Source: Cellvibrio sp. UBA7661 (GTDB lineage: Bacteria; Pseudomonadota; Gammaproteobacteria; Pseudomonadales; Cellvibrionaceae). From it: a DNA stretch of 64,000 bases. Shown here in pieces: positions 14,558-23,411 of this stretch (positions are counted from its first letter, which is position 1; each line of letters begins with the position of its first letter). The position numbers were made by a program, and so were the translations under genes. The notes beneath the pieces are model-generated. The model saw only the letters and a program-made list of their open reading frames with translations. It searched no databases and was not told the DNA's origin. The stretch spans positions 1 through 64,000 of the forward strand of contig DLHT01000003.1 of the NCBI GenBank assembly GCA_002483365.1, written 5' to 3'.

Positions 14558-14630
14558 TGTGGCCATTCACAAAAACATCATCAAACCGCCTTTTTAACGC
14601 CACAGCCCCGTAACAAAACCCGCCTAAGCT

Positions 14631-14673
14631 GCGCTCCTTGATCACTAAACCCTTCCGGTTTTCCAAGGAGCGC
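14631..14673 (+). promoter_or_regulatory. Hairpin sequestering the nuclease ribosome-binding site
   Basis: Perfect 10-nt arms GCGCTCCTTG (14631-14640) and CAAGGAGCGC (14664-14673). The second arm contains AAGGAG, the only ribosome-binding site of the gene starting at 14677. Folding would block translation initiation. Confidence 0.7.
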
Positions 14674-14676
14674 ACC

Positions 14677-17196
14677 ATGAAAACCTTTGCACAACCTCTA
14701 TTGCCATTGGCGTGTTTACTGGCCAGCTTCAGCGCCATGCCTGCTGCGGCTAATGTGTATTTTTCTGAATACATTGAAGGCTCCAGCAACAACAAAGCAC
14801 TGGAAATTTATAACAGCAGCGACAGCGCCGCTAATTTAAGCGGCTATAAAGTCGAGCTGTATTTCAACGGCAGCAACAGCGCCGGATTGACCATTAACCT
14901 CACCGGCACCATTCCCGCGCAGGGCGTATTTGTGCTCGCACATGGCAGCGCTAACGCAACCATTTTGGCAAACGCCAACCAAACCAATGGCTCCGGCTGG
15001 TTTAACGGCGACGATGCGATTGTGCTGAAAAACGGCAGCACGATTTTGGATAGCATTGGGCAAATTGGTGTTGACCCCGGCAGCGAGTGGGGCACCGGTT
15101 TTACCAGCACCGCTGACAATACCCTGCGCCGCAAAACCACCATCACCCAGGGCGACACAAACGCCAGCAACGCCTTTGACCCCGCAAGCGAATGGGAAGG
15201 CTACGCGCAAGATACCTTTGATCACCTTGGCACCTATCAGGGCAGCAGCAATGGCGGTGGTAATAACGGTGGCAGCGATGGCGGAACAAGCGACCAATGC
15301 GGCACAACCGCAACGCGCATCGCCAGCATTCAAGGCGTAGGCACTGCCAGTTCAATGATCGGCAATAGCGTCAGCGTTGAAGCCATAGTGGTTGCGGATT
15401 TCCAACATGCGAATCAACTCGGCGGATTTTTTATTCAGGAAGAAGATGCCGATAGCGATGGCAATGCCAGCACCTCCGAAGGCATTTATATCGCCAGCAC
15501 TAGCGCCGTTACTGTGGGCGACCGCGTGCGTGTCACCGGCACGGTTGCGGAAACCTTTCAGTTAACCCAGCTCAATAATGTCAGCGTCACTGTGTGTGCC
15601 AGCAACCAAACATTGCCAACAGCAGCCACTATTTCTCTGCCGGTGACTTCACTCAATGCGTTTGAAAATGTTGAAGGCATGTCGGTTGCGATTGCACAAA
15701 CACTCACCGTAAATGAAACCTACCAATTGGGTCGCTACGGACAAGTGCTGCTCGCCAATGGCCGCTTGCAACAACCGACCAATGTGGTTGAACCCGGTGC
15801 CGCCGCCAATGCGCTGCAAGCGCAAAATAATTTAAATAAGTTGATGATGGATGACGCGAGCAATGTGCAAAATCCTGATCCGGTTATTTTTCCGGTGCCG
15901 GGTTTATCTGCAGATAACACTCTGCGCAGTGGCGATACCGTTGCGAATCTGCAAGGTGTCATTACTTACGATTTTGGTGTGTATCGCATTCTTCCGACTG
16001 CTACGCCGAATTTTGTGCACAGCAATGCGCGCCCGTTGGCACCAATTACCGATGCGGCGGCGAATCTAAAAATCGCCAGCTTTAATGTGCTGAATTTTTT
16101 TAATGGCAACGGCAGCGGCGGCGGATTCCCAACCTCACGCGGCGCAAATACCGCCGCAGAATTTGCGCGGCAAAAAGCTAAAATTGTAAGCACCTTGGTT
16201 GGCTTGAATGCCGATGTTATCGGCCTGATTGAAATAGAGAATGACGGCTACAGCAACACCAGTGCCATTGCCGAATTAGCTGCTGCGCTGAATTCCGCAA
16301 CGGGCACTAGCGCATGGAAATTTATTAATCCGGGCGTGAATAAAATCGGCAGCGATGAAATTGCAGTGGGTATTATTTATCGCAGCGACAAAGCCACACC
16401 CATTGGCACAACAGCAATTTTGGATTCCAGTGTTGATGCACAATTTATCGATACCAAAAACCGCCCCGCGCTGGCACAAAGTTTCCGCACGAATAACAAC
16501 CGCGCTATTGCCACGGTGGTTGTCAATCACTTGAAATCCAAAGGTTCGGATTGTAATGACTTGGGCGATACCGATATTGGCGATGGCCAAGGCAACTGCA
16601 ATATCACCCGCACCCAAGCAGCAAGCGCATTGGTGAATTGGCTGGGCACAAATCCAACGGGTTTAAATGACCGCGATTATTTAATCATCGGCGACTTGAA
16701 TGCTTATGCGAAAGAAAACCCCATCACTACAATCATTAACGCCGGATACACCGATTTAATTAATCGCTTTGGCGGCAGCAGCGCTTACTCCTATGTATTC
16801 GATGGCCAAGCCGGTTATTTGGATCACGGTTTGGCGAGCAACTCACTGACACCGCAAGTACTGTTTGCCGCTGACTGGCATATCAATGCCGACGAACCCA
16901 TCAGCCTCGACTACAACACCGAATTTAAATCCGCCGCGCAAATAAACAGTTTTTATGCGACCGATGCTTATCGCTCATCCGACCACGACCCGCTGGTGAT
17001 TTCTCTGAAATTAATTATCGACCTGGACGGCGACGGCGATGTGGATAAAAACGATGTGCAAATCGTTACCAACGCACGCGGAACAACACCCGGCACATTC
17101 GACCAACGCGATGTGAATGGCGATGGTGTGATTAATGTTAACGATGCGCGCGCACTCAGCGTGCAATGCACCCGCACCGGTTGCGCTACTAATTAA
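14677..17196 (+). CDS. Secreted ExeM/NucH-type nuclease with lamin-tail and dockerin domains
   Basis: An 839-residue exported protein. Signal peptide 1-25 (MPAAAN), lamin-tail domain about 25-190 (YFSEYIEGSSNNKALEIYN), Gly/Asn/Ser linker near 195-205, an OB-like region about 207-430, then an endonuclease/exonuclease/phosphatase domain from about 463 (SFNVLNFFNG, IGLIEIENDG, NHLKSKGSDCNDL, IGDLNAYAKENP, SDHDPLVISL). The C-terminus (about 780-839) has two DxDGDGxxxxxD calcium-loop repeats typical of a type-I dockerin. ExeM-family nucleases degrade extracellular DNA. Some relatives carry a C-terminal membrane-sorting tail, here replaced by the dockerin. The next gene, 16 bp downstream, encodes a cohesin-like protein. 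Start is the ATG after AAGGAG. Confidence 0.9.
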   Translation: MKTFAQPLLPLACLLASFSAMPAAANVYFSEYIEGSSNNKALEIYNSSDSAANLSGYKVELYFNGSNSAGLTINLTGTIPAQGVFVLAHGSANATILANANQTNGSGWFNGDDAIVLKNGSTILDSIGQIGVDPGSEWGTGFTSTADNTLRRKTTITQGDTNASNAFDPASEWEGYAQDTFDHLGTYQGSSNGGGNNGGSDGGTSDQCGTTATRIASIQGVGTASSMIGNSVSVEAIVVADFQHANQLGGFFIQEEDADSDGNASTSEGIYIASTSAVTVGDRVRVTGTVAETFQLTQLNNVSVTVCASNQTLPTAATISLPVTSLNAFENVEGMSVAIAQTLTVNETYQLGRYGQVLLANGRLQQPTNVVEPGAAANALQAQNNLNKLMMDDASNVQNPDPVIFPVPGLSADNTLRSGDTVANLQGVITYDFGVYRILPTATPNFVHSNARPLAPITDAAANLKIASFNVLNFFNGNGSGGGFPTSRGANTAAEFARQKAKIVSTLVGLNADVIGLIEIENDGYSNTSAIAELAAALNSATGTSAWKFINPGVNKIGSDEIAVGIIYRSDKATPIGTTAILDSSVDAQFIDTKNRPALAQSFRTNNNRAIATVVVNHLKSKGSDCNDLGDTDIGDGQGNCNITRTQAASALVNWLGTNPTGLNDRDYLIIGDLNAYAKENPITTIINAGYTDLINRFGGSSAYSYVFDGQAGYLDHGLASNSLTPQVLFAADWHINADEPISLDYNTEFKSAAQINSFYATDAYRSSDHDPLVISLKLIIDLDGDGDVDKNDVQIVTNARGTTPGTFDQRDVNGDGVINVNDARALSVQCTRTGCATN

Positions 17197-17212
17197 TCTT
17201 AAGGAGTTTGCA

Positions 17213-17815
17213 ATGAAAAAATTCTTCGCCAGTTTATTAGCGCTTGGGTTAAGCCTATCGCTCAATGCTAATGCCATCAGCATTGATCTAATTGCCGATA
17301 AAACTACCGCCAGCATTGGTGACAATATCGAACTGCAAGTGCGCATCAGCGGCTTGGAAGGAGCGAGCGCGCTCGGCAGTTACGATGTCAATGTTCATTA
17401 CGATAGCGATCTATTCAGCATTAGCAACATCACTTGGGGTGATGCAATACAAGGCAACCAATTAGACCTCTTCGGCTTTGGCAGCCTGCAAGACAACAGC
17501 AGCAACCTTGGCTGGTTAACTATGCTGGAAGTTTCTTTTGATGAAATCGCCGATTTGGAATCGCTGCAAGCGGGGGAGTTTACCTTGTTCAGTATATTGC
17601 TCAGCGCAATTGCTCTTGGCAGCGGAGATTTTTCGCTAACCACCAATGCAATAGGCGATGCTTACGGCCAGGATTTATTTATCGACACCATCAACAGCAC
17701 GACAGTCAATGTAAACGCAGTCGCTGTACCCGAACCATCGGGAGTGTTGTTATTGTTAGTCGGCCTTATCGCTGCTGCATTATTGCGCTCAAGATTGTCG
17801 CGCTCATCAAAATAA
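17213..17815 (+). CDS. Cohesin-like domain protein with PEP-CTERM sorting signal
   Basis: A 200-residue exported protein. Signal peptide 1-20 (LSLSLNANA). A cohesin-like beta-sandwich fills residues about 22-165: SIGDNIELQVRISGL, ALGSYDVNVHYDSDLFSISNITWGDAI and a late strand with GSGDFSLTTNAIGDAYG. The C-terminal 29 residues begin VPEPSG, followed by a hydrophobic helix and basic tail (RSRLSRSSK), a PEP-CTERM signal for exosortase processing. AAGGAG precedes the ATG. It is co-transcribed with the dockerin nuclease and ends at a strong terminator, so it may be that protein's cell-surface partner. The exosortase is not in this window. Confidence 0.85.
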   Translation: MKKFFASLLALGLSLSLNANAISIDLIADKTTASIGDNIELQVRISGLEGASALGSYDVNVHYDSDLFSISNITWGDAIQGNQLDLFGFGSLQDNSSNLGWLTMLEVSFDEIADLESLQAGEFTLFSILLSAIALGSGDFSLTTNAIGDAYGQDLFIDTINSTTVNVNAVAVPEPSGVLLLLVGLIAAALLRSRLSRSSK

Positions 17816-17841
17816 ACATTAATTCAGTAAAATCTACCAAT

Positions 17842-17880
17842 AAAAAAACCGCTCACTGATAATGAGCGGTTTTTTATTTT
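17842..17880. terminator. Bidirectional intrinsic terminator
   Basis: Stem ACCGCTCA/TGAGCGGT with loop and flanking A6 and T6 runs. It ends the nuclease/cohesin operon (+) and proB (-), which converge here. Confidence 0.9.
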
Positions 17881-17907
17881 TATTGCGCTAAAGCCAATAC
17901 CTGCTTG

Positions 17908-19032
17908 CTAACTTAACACCAGATTGTCGCGGTGAATTAATTCGTTATCGTCGCGGTAACCGAGGATCTCGGCAATTTGAGAGCTGGGTTTGCCAATGAT
18001 TTTGCGCGCTTCGTCGGCGTGGTAATTAATTAAACCGCGAGCAATTTCTTTTCCGGTTAGATCTACGCAAATTACCATATCACCACGGGTAAAATCGCCG
18101 CGCACTTCTTTTACTCCCACCGGCAAAATGCTTTTGCCCTGCTCACGCACTACACGCACAGCACCGTCATCCAGCACAATAGTGCCGCGTGTTTGCAATT
18201 GGCCGGAAATCCAACGCTTGCGCGCCGCTTGCGGTTGTTGTTCTGCCCACAAAAAAGTCCCCAGGTTTTCACCGGCGGCTATTCGTAGCAACGCATTTTC
18301 AATTCTGCCACCGACAATGACCGTATCGGCACCCGAGCGAGCCGCCACACGCGCAGCGCGCACTTTGGTGATCATGCCGCCGCGCCCAAGTGCGCCACCG
18401 GTGCCGCCCGCCATTTGTTCAAGGCGCGAATCATCTGCCGCAATTTCACTCAACAATTGCGCGTTGAGATTATTGCGCGGATCACTGTCGTACATGCCTT
18501 TTTGGTCAGTGAGGATCACCAACAAATCCGCTTCAATTAAATTCGCAACCAACGCACCAAGTGTGTCGTTATCGCCAAAGCGAATTTCTTCGGTGGTGAC
18601 AGTATCGTTTTCATTTATCACCGGCACCACATTAAAACCAATCAGGGTTTTCAGTGTAGAGCGAGCGTTTAAATAACGCTGACGCGACGAGAGATCGTCG
18701 TGATCCAACAGTACTTGCGCGGTGAGCAAACCATAACGCTGGAATTCAACTTCGTAGGTTTGGATCAAACTCATTTGGCCGACCGCAGCGGCAGCTTGCA
18801 GTTGATGGATTTCGGTGGGGCGCGCAGCCCACCCCAAACGGCGCATACCGGCCGCAACTGCACCCGATGAGACCAACACCAACTCAATACCGCGCAAGCG
18901 CAGTTCGGCCATTTGTTTTACCCAACCGGCAATGGCTTCCGCATCCAGACCTTTACCGTCGTTGGTCAGAAGTGCGCTGCCAATTTTTACTACCCAGCGT
19001 TTGGCTTGGGGAATGATGTCTCTTTTACTCAT
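17908..19032 (-). CDS. proB: Glutamate 5-kinase
   Basis: A 374-residue cytosolic enzyme for the first step of proline synthesis, glutamate + ATP to gamma-glutamyl phosphate. The amino-acid kinase domain (about 1-260) has KIGSALLTNDG, LVSSGAVAAGM, NENDTVTTEEIRFGDNDTLGALVA and GTGGALGRGGMITKVRAA. A PUA domain (about 280-365) follows. The ATG at 19032 gives MSKRDIIPQ; a TTG 18 nt upstream is possible but gives no better ribosome-binding site. It lies downstream of cgtA on the same strand, as in many gammaproteobacteria; a GC-rich hairpin (19097-19122) lies between them. proA is not adjacent. Confidence 0.97.
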   Translation of the reverse strand: MSKRDIIPQAKRWVVKIGSALLTNDGKGLDAEAIAGWVKQMAELRLRGIELVLVSSGAVAAGMRRLGWAARPTEIHQLQAAAAVGQMSLIQTYEVEFQRYGLLTAQVLLDHDDLSSRQRYLNARSTLKTLIGFNVVPVINENDTVTTEEIRFGDNDTLGALVANLIEADLLVILTDQKGMYDSDPRNNLNAQLLSEIAADDSRLEQMAGGTGGALGRGGMITKVRAARVAARSGADTVIVGGRIENALLRIAAGENLGTFLWAEQQPQAARKRWISGQLQTRGTIVLDDGAVRVVREQGKSILPVGVKEVRGDFTRGDMVICVDLTGKEIARGLINYHADEARKIIGKPSSQIAEILGYRDDNELIHRDNLVLS

Positions 19033-19096
19033 GCGCGAAATACACTTCAAAGGAATTCGTTAAATTTATCTGCAAAACCGCCAGCGCTTAATGCAA

Positions 19097-19122
19097 CACG
19101 CCCGGAGCATTGCCCGGGCGTG
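19097..19122. repeat. GC-rich hairpin between cgtA and proB
   Basis: Perfect arms CACGCCCGG and CCGGGCGTG around an 8-nt loop. There is no U-run on the minus strand after it, so read-through from cgtA into proB is likely, possibly attenuated. Confidence 0.6.
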
Positions 19123-19160
19123 AGGTTACACTATTTTTTTATATCCGCTAATCAGCACAG

Positions 19161-20360
19161 TTAGTGATTAACGTAAATGACTTCAACGTCGTAATCATCT
19201 TCATTGAAGTTATCATCATCTTCGCCGCGTGCACGACGCGCTTCACGCTGCGCCTGACGCAATTCTTCAATGCGCTCACGCGCTTCTTGCGCCATCTGGT
19301 TTTGCATTTCCAATTCACGCTCGCGCGCTTCAGGGTTGGATTTTTCTTCTTCCCAAATTTCTTCCAACAAATCCATCGCCTTGCCCGCGAGTGGCATGGT
19401 GCCTTCGCGGTTTAATGCGGAGATACGGAATACCGGGCCAGTCCAACCCAGCTCATCCACCACTGCCTGACAGCGCGCTTCCACTTCATCGGGCGGAAGC
19501 AAATCGATTTTATTGAGCAACAACCAACGGTCGCGCTTGGCAAGCGTCGGGCTGAATTTTTCCAATTCGTTGGCGATGATGCGGACATTGTCAGCGGGAT
19601 TGGTTTCATCCACCGGTGCCATATCGACCATGTGCATCAATACGCGGCAGCGTGTGAGATGTTTGAGGAAGCGCACACCGAGACCCGCGCCTTCTGCAGC
19701 ACCTTCGATAACACCGGGAATATCCGCAATCACAAAACTGCGATGCTGTTGCACTTTGACCACACCGAGATTCGGCACCAGTGTGGTGAACGGATAATCT
19801 GCCACTTTGGGTTTGGCCGAACTCACCGCGCGGATAAAACTGGATTTACCGGCATTGGGTAAACCGAGCATGCCCACATCGGCAAGGACTTTTAATTCGA
19901 GCTTTAAATTGCGCGACTCGCCGGGAGTACCGGGCGATGTTTTGCGCGGCGTACGGTTGGTACTGGTTTTAAAACGGGTATTGCCCAAACCGTGGAAACC
20001 GCCTTGAGCGACTTTTAATTTTTGGCCAGGCTCGGTCAAATCGCCAAAGACCTCTTCGGTATCCAGATCGATAACCGTTGTACCGACGGGAACCGGCAAA
20101 AATAAATCGGCACCTTTGGCACCGGTACAATCTTTACTGCCGCCTTTTTCGCCATTTTCGGCGCGATATTTGGGCACAAAACGGTAATCGATCAGGGTAT
20201 TCAGGTTTTCATCGGCAACCAGATACACACTGCCGCCGTCTCCGCCATCACCGCCGTCCGGGCCACCTTTGGAAATAAACTTTTCCCTCCGGAAGCTCAT
20301 GAATCCGTTGCCACCGTTACCGGCTTCAACATGAATGGGGGCTTCATCAACAAATTTCAC
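19161..20360 (-). CDS. cgtA: Obg-family GTPase (CgtA)
   Basis: A 399-residue ribosome-associated GTPase acting in 50S assembly and growth control. The glycine-rich Obg fold spans residues 1-158 (GGDGGDGGSVYLVAD). The G domain follows: G1 GLPNAGKSS, G2 FTTLVPNLG, G3 DIPG, G4 NKIDLL and G5 RISALN. The C-terminus is a long charged region (RERELEMQNQMAQEARERIEEL) ending in an acidic tail (EDDDNFNEDDYDVEV). The start is a GTG with GGAG 7 nt upstream. Order rplU-rpmA-cgtA-proB is the classic gammaproteobacterial arrangement. A terminator separates it from rpmA, so it has its own promoter or partial read-through. Confidence 0.97.
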   Translation of the reverse strand: MKFVDEAPIHVEAGNGGNGFMSFRREKFISKGGPDGGDGGDGGSVYLVADENLNTLIDYRFVPKYRAENGEKGGSKDCTGAKGADLFLPVPVGTTVIDLDTEEVFGDLTEPGQKLKVAQGGFHGLGNTRFKTSTNRTPRKTSPGTPGESRNLKLELKVLADVGMLGLPNAGKSSFIRAVSSAKPKVADYPFTTLVPNLGVVKVQQHRSFVIADIPGVIEGAAEGAGLGVRFLKHLTRCRVLMHMVDMAPVDETNPADNVRIIANELEKFSPTLAKRDRWLLLNKIDLLPPDEVEARCQAVVDELGWTGPVFRISALNREGTMPLAGKAMDLLEEIWEEEKSNPEARERELEMQNQMAQEARERIEELRQAQREARRARGEDDDNFNEDDYDVEVIYVNH

Positions 20361-20459
20361 AACACACTCCAGAGGAATAAAAAAACAGAAATAATATGTT
20401 TCACTAACAAACAGATAGCACCTTAATCGCTGCCATCCTGAATACCCATCTTCTTAAAC

Positions 20460-20498
20460 ATAAAAAAGCCCTGACGGAAACGGCAGGGCTTTTTTATT
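20460..20498 (-). terminator. Intrinsic terminator after rpmA
   Basis: Stem AAAGCCCTG(C)/(C)AGGGCTTT with a T6 tail on both strands, 52 bp downstream of rpmA and ahead of cgtA. Confidence 0.85.
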
Positions 20499-20549
20499 GT
20501 TCTTTATCGCCCACTGCAAGCAGCAAGCTTGGCTGGTTTCAGCGCAGTA

Positions 20550-20810
20550 TTAAACAGCAGGAATAATGCTGACGTACTGACGGCCAAAAGCACCTTTGAT
20601 TTCGAACTTAACAGTACCGTCCACTTTCGCGAACAGAGTGTGGTCTTTACCCAGACCTACGTTTGGACCAGCGTGGAACTTGGTACCACGTTGACGAACG
20701 ATGATGCTGCCGCCAGAAATCAATTCACCGCCGTAAGCTTTTACACCAAGGCGTTTCGCTTCTGAATCGCGACCGTTACGGGAACTACCTACCCCTTTCT
20801 TGTGAGCCAT
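20550..20810 (-). CDS. rpmA: 50S ribosomal protein L27
   Basis: An 86-residue protein (MAHKKGVGSSRNGRDSEAKRLGVK) of the peptidyl-transferase side of the large subunit. The N-terminal tail contacts the tRNA ends. All family marks (GGSIIVRQRGTKFHAGPNVGLGKDHTLFA) are visible at the usual length. It follows rplU by 16 bp in one operon. Confidence 0.98.
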   Translation of the reverse strand: MAHKKGVGSSRNGRDSEAKRLGVKAYGGELISGGSIIVRQRGTKFHAGPNVGLGKDHTLFAKVDGTVKFEIKGAFGRQYVSIIPAV

Positions 20811-20826
20811 TTTCTAAACTCCTCAA

Positions 20827-21144
20827 TTAACCTTTGATTGCAGTGATTTTCACTTCAGTGAACCACTGACGGTGACCTTGACGCTTCATGTGGTGCTTAC
20901 GACGACGGAATTTGATGATTTTCACTTTGTCCGCACGGCCGTGAGAAACTACTTCTGCAGTTACGGTAGCGCCATCTACAACAGGAGCGCCAATCTTGAC
21001 GTCTGCACCGTTGGCAACCAGGTAAACTTTGTTGAATTCAACAACGCCACCGGTGGCGAAATCGATTTTTTCGAGTTTGAGGGTTTCACCCACAACTACG
21101 CGATGCTGTTTACCACCGCTTTCAAAAATTGCGTATGCGCTCAT
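20827..21144 (-). CDS. rplU: 50S ribosomal protein L21
   Basis: A 105-residue protein beginning MSAYAIFESGGKQHRV. The C-terminal signature KIIKFRRRKHHMKRQGHRQWFTEVKI fits L21, which binds 23S rRNA. The start at 21144 removes 15 unrelated codons. It heads the rplU-rpmA unit, whose leader (about 21145-21298) contains no evident gene. Confidence 0.97.
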   Translation of the reverse strand: MSAYAIFESGGKQHRVVVGETLKLEKIDFATGGVVEFNKVYLVANGADVKIGAPVVDGATVTAEVVSHGRADKVKIIKFRRRKHHMKRQGHRQWFTEVKITAIKG

Positions 21145-21298
21145 TCTATGCTCCAAGACGCTGGACGACACGAAGTAGCCGGGCGACATGCCCTATGGCG
21201 TTTGAGACTAGCGTCGTATACCTGCTTTTGCAGGGGCGGCGATTGTATGCCAAGGGCGAGTGTCACTGCAAGCTGAAATTGGACACTTTATAAGCAAT

Positions 21299-23317
21299 CT
21301 AGCCTTTCTGCGCCAACCATTGCGCCACATCCTCGACCACCATCGGGCGGGCAATCAAATACCCTTGCAGATAATCCACCCCCATAGCTACCAACAGGTG
21401 TTGTTGCTCGGCCGTTTCCACCCCTTCCACAACCACCCTGAAACCCAACCCGCGCGCCATGGAGACAAGCGCCAGCAGGAGTTTACGCGCGCCCTGGTCG
21501 AGCGACTGGATAAAACAGCGGTCGATTTTAATGATATCTACGGGCAAGTGACGCAGATACGCCAAAGACGAATAGCCGGTACCGAAATCATCAATAGCAA
21601 TGCTGACCCCCAGCGCCCGCACCTGCTCCAATACCTCGCAGATAGTTTCCAGATCGTGCGAAAACACGCTTTCGGTGATTTCAATTTCCAGGCGCTGCAC
21701 CGGCAGACCGGTCAATTCAATGGCGCGGCGCACATCACTGACCAGATCCCCGGCGAGGATTTGTTGTACCGAGACATTTACACTCACCATCGCATCGCTC
21801 GGCCAAAGCATGGCCGCGCGGCAGGATTCCAGCAGCACCCAGCGTCCAAGGGGCATTATCAAACCACTTTCTTCCGCGACCGGGATGAATAAGACCGGTG
21901 AGACAGTGCCCAACTCAGGATCGTCCCAGCGCAGCAGTGCTTCCAGTTTGCGCGGGAGATCGGTGCGGCAGGGTTCTATCGGCTGGAACACCAGCGTCAG
22001 GCTGCGGCTGTCGAGCGCCGCGTGCAGAGCGAAGCGCAACTTCTGGCGAAGACGTATTTCCACTTCCATTGCGGTGTCGAATAAGGCTATGCCTCCGGCA
22101 CCACGCTGGCGCAGATCCTGTTTGGCGATAGAGGCGCGATAGCTGAGCGTTTCCAGATCCTGTGCATCTTCATCGACGGTAGCGATCCCCAGAATCACAT
22201 CGACCGCCACCAGGCCTATATCGGTGTCGATAGTCGATTGCAGGGCGGCGCGCAAAAACAGGCTGCGATCATGCCAGCGCCGCTCCGGGTCATGCAGCGT
22301 CAGTGCGAATTCGGCGGTGCCGGTACGCGCCAACAGGAATTTGCCCTCGGCAAAATCGCGCAGGCGATTGGCGATGGCCAGCAGCACCTGCTCACAGGTA
22401 CGCGCCCCCTGCAGCTCGATCAAATCAAAACGCCGGATTTCCACCGCCACCAATGCGAGTGGCAGATCACCCGCACTGGTGTCCAATTGTTGATGCAGCT
22501 CGCGCTCGAAGGCGCTACGGTTCAGCAATCCTGTCAGACTGTCGAGCGCTGCCATCTGCGTCAGCTCGCGGGCATAGCGCTCTTTAAGGCTCATCTCCAG
22601 CTCCAGCGTCTCCACCTTTTCCGCAAGCTGGATCTCCAGGCTGGATTTAGCCCGCTGCAACGCCTTGCTCTGCGCATATACGCGCTCGATCTTGCGGTTG
22701 CGCTCCTGCGCAATCTGCAATAAATGGTTGGCGCTTTGGCTGGCTACCCGCGCAAAACCCGTCAACCCGATGAACAGAGCAATCCCCAGCGCCGCGATCA
22801 CCAACTCATCGCGCTCACCGGTATTGGCGAACATCACCACCAAAGGGCCGATCAACAGCGCAATAAAAGCGCGGCTTGTCCACGGCGATAGCGCCAGCAC
22901 ATTCACGCTACCGGCAGCGACGGTCGCCATCACCAGTGCAATCACCAGACGTTCGGAGGAGGTCGATAAAGGGAAGAAAGCGATGGTAAAGCAAGCCCAC
23001 AGCGCGCCCGCAACCAGCGACAGGGCGAGGAAAATATAAGTGGCACGCAGGGATTGTTGCGCACTGGCCGCCATGCTCCAGCGGTAGCGCCAGCAAAGCC
23101 AGCTGGCCAAACGCACCGCACCCACAATTTGCATCGCCCACCACCACAGCCAAAGCTGCTGGACATCGCGGTAGTAGAGCATCAGCGCCGAACTGGCGAC
23201 AAAGGTAAAAATCAACACATTGGGCAGCTGGCGATACATCACCAGCGCCTTTTCATGGGTCAATTCCAGCAATTCACGCGAGCGCCCCAGCACCGGCGCG
23301 GAATGTGAGGAATTCAT
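21299..23317 (-). CDS. Membrane GGDEF/EAL protein; probable c-di-GMP phosphodiesterase
   Basis: A 672-residue signalling protein. Six membrane spans fill residues about 30-205, followed by a coiled coil (210-255), a GGDEF-type domain (about 256-415) and an EAL domain (about 425-670). In the EAL domain KLEALLRW, NVSVQQ, EITESVF, DDFGTGYSSL, DIIKIDR and EGVETAEQ are intact, predicting c-di-GMP hydrolysis. The GGDEF active site reads GTAEF, so cyclase activity is unlikely and the domain is probably regulatory. It lies upstream of rplU on the same strand, with AGGAG before the ATG. The signal sensed by the membrane region is unknown. Confidence 0.9.
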   Translation of the reverse strand: MNSSHSAPVLGRSRELLELTHEKALVMYRQLPNVLIFTFVASSALMLYYRDVQQLWLWWWAMQIVGAVRLASWLCWRYRWSMAASAQQSLRATYIFLALSLVAGALWACFTIAFFPLSTSSERLVIALVMATVAAGSVNVLALSPWTSRAFIALLIGPLVVMFANTGERDELVIAALGIALFIGLTGFARVASQSANHLLQIAQERNRKIERVYAQSKALQRAKSSLEIQLAEKVETLELEMSLKERYARELTQMAALDSLTGLLNRSAFERELHQQLDTSAGDLPLALVAVEIRRFDLIELQGARTCEQVLLAIANRLRDFAEGKFLLARTGTAEFALTLHDPERRWHDRSLFLRAALQSTIDTDIGLVAVDVILGIATVDEDAQDLETLSYRASIAKQDLRQRGAGGIALFDTAMEVEIRLRQKLRFALHAALDSRSLTLVFQPIEPCRTDLPRKLEALLRWDDPELGTVSPVLFIPVAEESGLIMPLGRWVLLESCRAAMLWPSDAMVSVNVSVQQILAGDLVSDVRRAIELTGLPVQRLEIEITESVFSHDLETICEVLEQVRALGVSIAIDDFGTGYSSLAYLRHLPVDIIKIDRCFIQSLDQGARKLLLALVSMARGLGFRVVVEGVETAEQQHLLVAMGVDYLQGYLIARPMVVEDVAQWLAQKG

Positions 23318-23411
23318 AACTGCATCTCCTAATACCGAACTGCACCGCCTGCTATCTGTGCTATCTGTTTCGGATAGCGCATGCAGGGTTCCCTGAGCGA
23401 TCGACCTGATA

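Noticed and set aside
19097..19122. Intrinsic terminator for cgtA
   Set aside because: The GC hairpin has no U-run on the minus strand, so only a repeat/attenuator call is made.
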